This document shows, piece by piece, positions 59,563 to 64,000 of a stretch of DNA of 64,000 nucleotides. This DNA comes from an uncultured Acidobacteriota bacterium (GTDB lineage: Bacteria; Acidobacteriota; UBA6911; CAINFC01): the NCBI GenBank assembly GCA_903847975.1, contig CAINFC010000006.1:186001-250000 (forward strand), in the 5' to 3' direction. The notes below the pieces were generated by a model, which saw nothing but the letters and a program-made list of their open reading frames with translations, had not been told where the DNA came from and did no database searches. The position numbers and the translations under genes are program-made. Position 1 is the first letter of the stretch. The number at the start of each line of letters is the position of its first letter.

Positions 59563-60969
59563 ATGCTTAATCCAAATCGTTATTTCCACCCCGAGCCGGG
59601 CACTCGGCAAATTGCCCGTGAACTTTATGAAATTGCCGCACAGTTCCCGCTGGTCTGCCCCCACGGCCATGTCGATCCGCGGATTCTGGCGGAAAACAGT
59701 CCCTTCCCCGACCCTTCGGAGCTGCTGATCATCCCCGATCACTACGTCTTCCGGATGCTCTATTCCCAGGGAGTCTCACTGGAAAGCCTCGGCATCCCGC
59801 GAAAAGACGGCGGATGGACCGAGGCCGACCGGCGAAAAATCTGGCAGATTTTTGCCGACCATTATTACCTGTTCCGGGGGACGCCCAGCTGGTGCTGGCT
59901 CCGCCAGGAATTTGCGGATGTCTTCGAAATCGAGGAGAGGCTCGACAGCGGGAACGCCATGCGGCTTTACGATCGGATCGCCGCCAAGCTGGCCGAGCCG
60001 GAATTCCGTCCCCGGGCTCTTTTTGAGCGCTTCCGCATCCAGGTTCTCTGCACCACGGACGCAGCCACGGATGACCTCGCCCATCATCGCAAAATAAGGG
60101 AATCCGGCTGGGGAGGTGATGTCCGGCCCACTTTTCGCCCGGACATCGTAATGACCCTGCTCCACCCCTCCTGGAGAGAGAGCATCGGGCAGATGGAAAA
60201 GCAGACCGGCATTTCCATCGGCGGTTACCGGGCCTATATTCAGGCTCTGGAAAGGCGCCGTGAGTTTTTCAAAACCATGGGCTGCACCTGCACAGACCAT
60301 GCCGTCCTGGAGCCCTACACGGCGGAACTGAGTACGCAAAAGGCGGAAGAAATTTTTATCCGGGCCCTTGGCGGCCACGCCACCGTGGAAGACGACCGCC
60401 TTTTTACCGCCCATATGCTGATGGAAATGGCGCGGATGAGCGTGGCGGATGGTCTGGTCATGCAGCTGCACCCCGGCTCTTTTCGGAATCACAACCAGTC
60501 CGTATTTGACCGGTTTGGCCCGGACAAGGGCTGCGATATCCCGGTGAGCACCGAATACACCCGGAATCTCCGCGCCCTTCTGAACAAGTACGGCAACGAA
60601 AGCCGGTTTCGGCTGGTCCTGTTTACCCTGGACGAATCGAGCTATTCACGGGAGCTGGCGCCCCTCGCGGGGCATTATCCTGCTCTGCGCCTGGGGCCTG
60701 CCTGGTGGTTCCACGACAGCCTGGAAGGGATGATGCGCTTCCGGAAAATGGTCACCGAGACGGCCGGCATTTACAACACGGTAGGATTCAATGACGACAC
60801 CCGGGCCTTCCTTTCCATACCGGCGCGGCACGACCTCTCCCGCCGGGTGGATTCGAACTTTCTGGCGGAACAGGTAGCCACGCATGTCATCGAGAAAGAG
60901 GAAGCGGAGGAGATGATCCGCGACCTTTCCTACCGCCTGGTACGCAAGACGTACGGATTCGACCGGTAG
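59563..60969 (+). CDS. uxaC: Glucuronate/galacturonate isomerase
   Basis: A 468-residue uronate isomerase that converts D-glucuronate to fructuronate or D-galacturonate to tagaturonate in uronic acid catabolism. Motifs: CPHGHVDPR (metal His pair), the segment CTTDAATDDLAHH and GFNDDTRAFLSIPARHD (catalytic Asp and Arg region). The length is typical. The ATG at 59563 (MLNPNRYFHPEPG) fits family N-termini; the frame extends to 59479. It is downstream of the sugar isomerase and near sugar transporters. A hairpin follows at 61011-61042. Confidence 0.95.
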   Translation: MLNPNRYFHPEPGTRQIARELYEIAAQFPLVCPHGHVDPRILAENSPFPDPSELLIIPDHYVFRMLYSQGVSLESLGIPRKDGGWTEADRRKIWQIFADHYYLFRGTPSWCWLRQEFADVFEIEERLDSGNAMRLYDRIAAKLAEPEFRPRALFERFRIQVLCTTDAATDDLAHHRKIRESGWGGDVRPTFRPDIVMTLLHPSWRESIGQMEKQTGISIGGYRAYIQALERRREFFKTMGCTCTDHAVLEPYTAELSTQKAEEIFIRALGGHATVEDDRLFTAHMLMEMARMSVADGLVMQLHPGSFRNHNQSVFDRFGPDKGCDIPVSTEYTRNLRALLNKYGNESRFRLVLFTLDESSYSRELAPLAGHYPALRLGPAWWFHDSLEGMMRFRKMVTETAGIYNTVGFNDDTRAFLSIPARHDLSRRVDSNFLAEQVATHVIEKEEAEEMIRDLSYRLVRKTYGFDR

Positions 60970-61010
60970 CCGGGGTTCGGCCGGTCCATCCTGGCTTCCG
61001 GATCTTCCCG

Positions 61011-61042
61011 TCTTCCTGTGATTTTTTCTTTTCACAGGAAGA
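61011..61042. repeat. Hairpin downstream of uxaC
   Basis: TCTTCCTGTGA (61011-61021) and its exact complement (61032-61042) flank a T-rich loop. Outer CTTCCCG/CGGGAAG pairs extend it imperfectly. It may end the uxaC transcript, although no T-tract follows the right arm. Confidence 0.55.
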
Positions 61043-61164
61043 CAGGAAGACCGGGAAGAACAGCGAAAAAGTCTGCCGCCAGGGGATTCTATTTTAGTTT
61101 CCCCCGGACCGGGCGAAGGACCAAAGGCCCGGCTGCTCCTTGCCACCCAATAAGGATTCGCAAA

Positions 61165-61372
61165 AAGTCGGGAACCCCAAAGGGATTCCGAATCGCAGCC
61201 CGGGGTTGCGCCGAAAGGGCGCTATCCCGGGTGGGCGGATTTTTCACAAGCAGCCCTGTAAGGGCTGCGCAACCACCTGGTATTGCTGGATTTTGCGCAA
61301 CCCTGCAGGGTTGTATCGTACGAACATCCCTACCCCGGGCAGGCGCGAAGCGCGCCAAGACCGGGTAGGGAT
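61165..61372. repeat. Composite palindromic repeat element
   Basis: Five hairpins lie in series in the 466-base gene-free stretch after uxaC (60970-61435). They are GGAACCCC/GGGATTCC (61171-61189), CCCGGG/CCCGGG around GCGCC/GGCGC (61199-61231), GCAGCCCT/AGGGCTGC (61250-61268), the 16-base palindrome CAACCCTGCAGGGTTG (61298-61313) and ATCCCTACCC/GGGTAGGGAT around GGCGCG/CGCGCC (61326-61372). GCGCAACC occurs twice. Open frames here look spurious. It resembles modular intergenic repeats of environmental bacteria rather than a gene. Confidence 0.6.
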
Positions 61373-61435
61373 CCGAAGCCGCTTCAGGCTTCCGCCAGAA
61401 CTCGATTTTTTACGCAGCTTTCAATAAGAAGCAGC

Positions 61436-61762
61436 CTATTCGGTGGCTTTCTTGATCTCCCGCTTCAGCCTGTGAATATGCCGGCGGACTATTTTGAGCT
61501 GCTTGCTGTCGTGCGCCTGCAGAGCCTCATCCCGCTTGGCTTTCAGCTTCTTGATCTTTCCTTTGGTAGCCGCTTTGTTGAAGGTGGCCTTGGTATGATG
61601 ATGAATGTGGGTGTCGATGTGCAGCGCCTTGCACAGCAGCACCAGAAGGTGCTCCTTGTTCAGCTGGGTATAGCCCTGCACAGAATCATCCTTCAGTCCG
61701 GCAGCGATTTCCCGCAATTGTGCAACGGTCAAGTGTTTTAGCTCGTCAAAGGTATGGGCCAT
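61436..61762 (-). CDS. Small Rho_N-like domain protein
   Basis: A 108-residue basic protein. Residues 5-45 resemble the Rho termination factor N-terminal (SAP-like) domain: LKHLTVAQLREIAAGLKD, then YTQLNKEHLLVLLCKAL. The C-terminal half is a Lys/Arg-rich helix (KKLKAKRDEALQAHD, RRHIHRLKREIKK). This suggests nucleic-acid binding, but it is not Rho itself. GGAGGAAATTGGAAA precedes the ATG at 61762; the frame extends upstream without a better start. Confidence 0.75.
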   Translation of the reverse strand: MAHTFDELKHLTVAQLREIAAGLKDDSVQGYTQLNKEHLLVLLCKALHIDTHIHHHTKATFNKAATKGKIKKLKAKRDEALQAHDSKQLKIVRRHIHRLKREIKKATE

Positions 61763-61845
61763 TTTCCAATTTCCTCCAGAATGATAATAAACGTTATCTT
61801 GTACTTCGACATCCGTCAAGCCTCTGCCGGAGGGAATCCGGCTTT

Positions 61846-62940
61846 TCAGAACCATCGCATGCGGTGCAGCGAATGGAGAAGGTTGTATCCCAGAACAACA
61901 TCCAGGCGTCGATGATTCAACAAGGGATAGGGAGTGGCAAAAGCGCAGGTTCCCATCACCGCCACCGTGATGTCCGGCAGCAATTCCCAGCTGGATACAA
62001 AAAACAGGCGGTTTCCTCTGCCCAGCCGGTCGGAATTCCATGGACCGTAATTCTGATCCACCGCCGAAAAGCCGCCCCACAAATGGAGTCGGCGCGTGAA
62101 ACGATGGTCGAGATGCCAGGCAAATCCGTAGGCGGTGTCCGGGTGGTATCGCTCATACTGCTCAAAGGTCATCTCCTGAAAAAAGCGGCTGCCCGGAACC
62201 TGGATGCGGACAGCCTGACGGAGAGTTTGCCGGTCGGCATGCTGCGTCGAATCAACGGATAAGGAAATGTGCGGCGACAGGTTTTTTTTAAAACCCAGGA
62301 AATAGTAGTTGAAGTGGCCCATGCGGTCCAGACGGGAAAAAACCGATGGATCGTTAAAATCTCCCAGGTAGCCCGCCAACAGGTGAACTTCGTCAAAGAA
62401 GAGCTGTTCCGGCTTTCGAATGCTGATTCGATGGCCGGTCAAATAGCCGTTGTTGTTATAGCTGGTGATGTCCGTGCTGTTGTTGCGAACGAATCCCAGA
62501 CCGCCCGTGGATATTTCCAGCCACGGCTTGAGGCGAACATCGAGGGAAAGCTGCCGGGCATGGAAATCGTAGGCGTGCGCGCCGTTGCCGATCCCGGTGC
62601 GGTTCCACCCCGAATTGAAGCGGCTGCCGGTTCCCAGCGCGGCAGCGATCGAATACCTGCCCCGGCTATCGATCCGCAAGCTGCCCTGAATCTGAGCCTG
62701 GTATTGCAGGGAGGAGATCACCACCCTGCTTCCGTTCAGGTCGTCCTGGCTGAACTTGTTTCTGGTTGCCACCTGAAAGCCCGAGAATTGGATCCAGCGG
62801 CGCAGCGAATGGCTGGTCGCCGGCCGGTTGGTTTGGCCGGCAGGCGAAGCGGAGCGGTCCGGATCGGCCGCAGAAGCCGGCGTCAGGCAACAGCCAAGCA
62901 GCGGGGCGCACAGGATCCAGAAAAAAAAGATTCGTTTCAT
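61846..62940 (-). CDS. Predicted outer-membrane beta-barrel protein
   Basis: A 364-residue protein with a signal peptide (RIFFFWILCAPLLGCCLTPASA) and alternating polar/nonpolar strands with many aromatic residues. The C-terminus ends in RMRWF, consistent with the terminal Phe of BAM-assembled barrels. There is no clear family match, though it has the look of an alginate-export or porin-like barrel. AGGA directly abuts the ATG. A TATAAT is on the minus strand at 62971-62966, about 26 bases upstream. A function in sugar or lipid passage is possible. Confidence 0.75.
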   Translation of the reverse strand: MKRIFFFWILCAPLLGCCLTPASAADPDRSASPAGQTNRPATSHSLRRWIQFSGFQVATRNKFSQDDLNGSRVVISSLQYQAQIQGSLRIDSRGRYSIAAALGTGSRFNSGWNRTGIGNGAHAYDFHARQLSLDVRLKPWLEISTGGLGFVRNNSTDITSYNNNGYLTGHRISIRKPEQLFFDEVHLLAGYLGDFNDPSVFSRLDRMGHFNYYFLGFKKNLSPHISLSVDSTQHADRQTLRQAVRIQVPGSRFFQEMTFEQYERYHPDTAYGFAWHLDHRFTRRLHLWGGFSAVDQNYGPWNSDRLGRGNRLFFVSSWELLPDITVAVMGTCAFATPYPLLNHRRLDVVLGYNLLHSLHRMRWF

Positions 62941-63051
62941 TCCTGATAATGCGTAAAAGTCGAAAATTATACAACAGGCTGGATCGGCTGGGGCCTACAA
63001 ATTACAGGCCTGGAAGAATTCTTCTTTCCCGGGCTTTTTCACACCGGGCGC

Positions 63052-63081
63052 TTGACAGAGAAAGAAAAGCCAAAGGATAAT
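63052..63081 (+). promoter_or_regulatory. Strong sigma-70 promoter
   Basis: TTGACA (63052-63057) and GATAAT (63076-63081) are separated by 18 bases. The start would fall near 63089, leaving about 58 bases to the GTG of the 33-residue membrane peptide. It is divergent from the beta-barrel gene. Confidence 0.72.
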
Positions 63082-63146
63082 GGGACGGTTCCATTTCGGT
63101 TTCAACCATGACCAAACCCGGGGCGATATTCGCCCGAGGAGGAAAC

Positions 63147-63248
63147 GTGAAGCAATCTCCGTTCAGGCCGGTGCTGAAAGACATACATTTCTGGGTTCCC
63201 TTTCTGGTTTTAATTTTTGGCCTGATCCTGCTGGTCTACATTCGCTGA
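63147..63248 (+). CDS. 33-residue single-pass membrane peptide
   Basis: A GTG-started frame with GAGGAGGAAAC directly upstream, an excellent ribosome-binding site. It encodes KQSPFRPVLKDIHFWV followed by the hydrophobic PFLVLIFGLILLVYIR and stop. The single predicted helix runs from about residue 15 to 32. It lies between the strong promoter and the GRP-type transporter gene (31-base gap), so it is likely translated on the same mRNA. It may be a small transporter subunit or regulatory peptide. The length is too short for family assignment. Confidence 0.65.
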   Translation: MKQSPFRPVLKDIHFWVPFLVLIFGLILLVYIR

Positions 63249-63279
63249 ACGGCGCTCTTTGCCCAAGAGGAGACAACCT

Positions 63280-64000
63280 GTGACAAACCAAACGAAAAAA
63301 AGCGACGAATCACGCAGCCGCTCCCTTCATTCCCTTGGTGTCCTTTGCGGACTGGCCGCCGGAGCTTGGCTGGGGGCCGCGGAGGCTCCCACCAAGCTGG
63401 TGACGGCCGGCTTCTCCCCCTTCCTCATCTCGCTGATGATGGTTGCGGGCGTATTCGTGGCCCGCTGGACTCTGCCGATGGCCCTCAAGGGCACAGGATA
63501 TATCCTGAAAGATTTTCAGGAGAAGCCCCATCTGCTCGTCTGGGCCATACTGGCCGGCATGCTCTGGTCGGTGGCCAACACGCTGACGGTTTTTGCCATT
63601 CGGGACGTCGGTCTTTCGATTGCCTTTCCTCTGTGGAATACCAATAGCCTGGTGGGCCTCTTCTGGGGCTGGCTGATGTTCAATGAGCTGCGTGGAGCGA
63701 CCATTGGCCAGAAAAGCAAGGTTCTGGGAGGAGCCGGCTCAATCATCATCGGCGCCTATATTCTGGCGTATGCCACCTCGCAGCATTCCGGCGTACCGCC
63801 CCAGAAGGCAGCCGCAGGCATTCTTGCCGCTTTGGGGGCAGGGTTGCTCTGGGGAACCATGTACATTCCTTACCGGAAAGCTTACATCAGCGGAATGAAC
63901 CCGCTCTCCTTCGTGACCATGTTTACCGTGGGAGAGCTTCTGACCGTAGGCACCCTTGCGGCCATTTTTCACGGCGGCCTGGGCCCATTGGCGGCGGATA
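63280..64000 (+). CDS. GRP-type sugar transporter (partial, runs off the window)
   Basis: The window contains 240 codons with no stop before the edge. GTG start at 63280, with AAGAGGAG about 8 bases upstream. It has a polar N-terminus (TNQTKKSDESRSRSL), then multiple transmembrane helices. The segment FPLWNTNSLVGLFWGWLMFNEL matches the pattern of GRP (glucose/ribose porter) and RhaT-like proteins of the drug/metabolite transporter superfamily, which move sugars with protons. The family usually has ten helices; about seven are visible. It follows the 33-residue membrane peptide. Confidence 0.82.
   Translation, partial: MTNQTKKSDESRSRSLHSLGVLCGLAAGAWLGAAEAPTKLVTAGFSPFLISLMMVAGVFVARWTLPMALKGTGYILKDFQEKPHLLVWAILAGMLWSVANTLTVFAIRDVGLSIAFPLWNTNSLVGLFWGWLMFNELRGATIGQKSKVLGGAGSIIIGAYILAYATSQHSGVPPQKAAAGILAALGAGLLWGTMYIPYRKAYISGMNPLSFVTMFTVGELLTVGTLAAIFHGGLGPLAAD

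Noticed and set aside
61140-61427. Short frames in the palindromic element (about 90-116 codons)
   Set aside because: Their sequence follows the palindromes, they overlap each other on both strands, and they lack domain features.
63080-63283. A 67-codon frame (MGRFHFGFNHD...) near the GRP transporter
   Set aside because: Composition looks random and it overlaps, in another frame, the 33-codon membrane peptide that has a far better ribosome-binding site and a real transmembrane pattern.
1-64000. CRISPR arrays, defence islands, prophage or insertion sequences
   Set aside because: No regularly spaced direct repeats, no cas, transposase, integrase or restriction genes were found. The PspA cluster is the only unexplained multi-gene system.

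Overview
The window is 64 kb of GC-rich, tightly packed bacterial chromosome from a Gram-negative (diderm) organism. It carries BamD-like, Mla, OmpA-type and beta-barrel envelope genes. Several features fit an Acidobacteriota/Aminicenantes-like lineage: a DUF6599-type protein, Tat-tagged Gfo/Idh/MocA and aldo/keto reductases, a DUF1080 protein, an FG-GAP/DUF4091 protein, a giant TPR protein and a group 3d NiFe hydrogenase. This placement is inferred from gene content only and is tentative. No tRNA, rRNA, CRISPR array, insertion sequence or prophage was seen.

Layout. 1-6.9 kb (minus strand): housekeeping operon aroC-def-fmt-rsmB-PASTA-rpe-bamD. 7.0-10 kb (plus): Mla lipid-transport genes mlaE-mlaF-mlaD. 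10.1-28.3 kb (plus): TPR-amidase, Gfo/Idh oxidoreductase, AI-2E-type permease, a 2485-residue TPR protein, a DUF3352-like protein, a second Gfo/Idh oxidoreductase, and an FG-GAP plus DUF4091 exported protein. 28.2-34.4 kb (minus): NAD-linked bidirectional hydrogenase hoxEFUYH followed by hypA and hypB. 34.6-45.1 kb (plus): GltS symporter, bifunctional fucokinase/GDP-fucose pyrophosphorylase, DUF6599-like protein, Crp/Fnr regulator, rhomboid protease, aldo/keto reductase, and a hybrid sensor kinase lacking its phospho-acceptor His. 45.1-51 kb: DUF1080 protein and HAD hydrolase (minus), tsaC and two MFS transporters (plus), radical SAM protein (minus). 51.2-58.6 kb (plus): an unusual seven-gene cluster (AAA+ ATPase, coiled-coil protein, PspA/IM30 protein, substrate-binding protein fused to OmpA, ABC permease, ABC ATPase, two-TM coiled-coil protein). 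58.6-64 kb: sugar isomerase and uronate isomerase, a hairpin-rich repeat element, a small Rho_N-like protein, a beta-barrel protein, and a 33-residue membrane peptide leading a GRP-type sugar transporter cut by the window edge.

How it fits together. Carbohydrate genes (uxaC, sugar isomerase, sugar porters, fucokinase, oxidoreductases, DUF1080/DUF4091 proteins) suggest a saccharolytic life style. The Hox hydrogenase would balance NADH by evolving or taking up hydrogen. Envelope upkeep is served by Mla, amidase, BamD and the PspA cluster.

The best candidate for an undescribed system is the 51.2-58.6 kb cluster. It pairs an ESCRT-III-superfamily protein (PspA) with an AAA+ ATPase and a NitT/TauT-like ABC transporter whose binding protein is membrane-anchored and carries a peptidoglycan-binding domain. 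Also notable is a recurring arrangement in which a terminator-like hairpin lies directly before the ribosome-binding site of the next gene.
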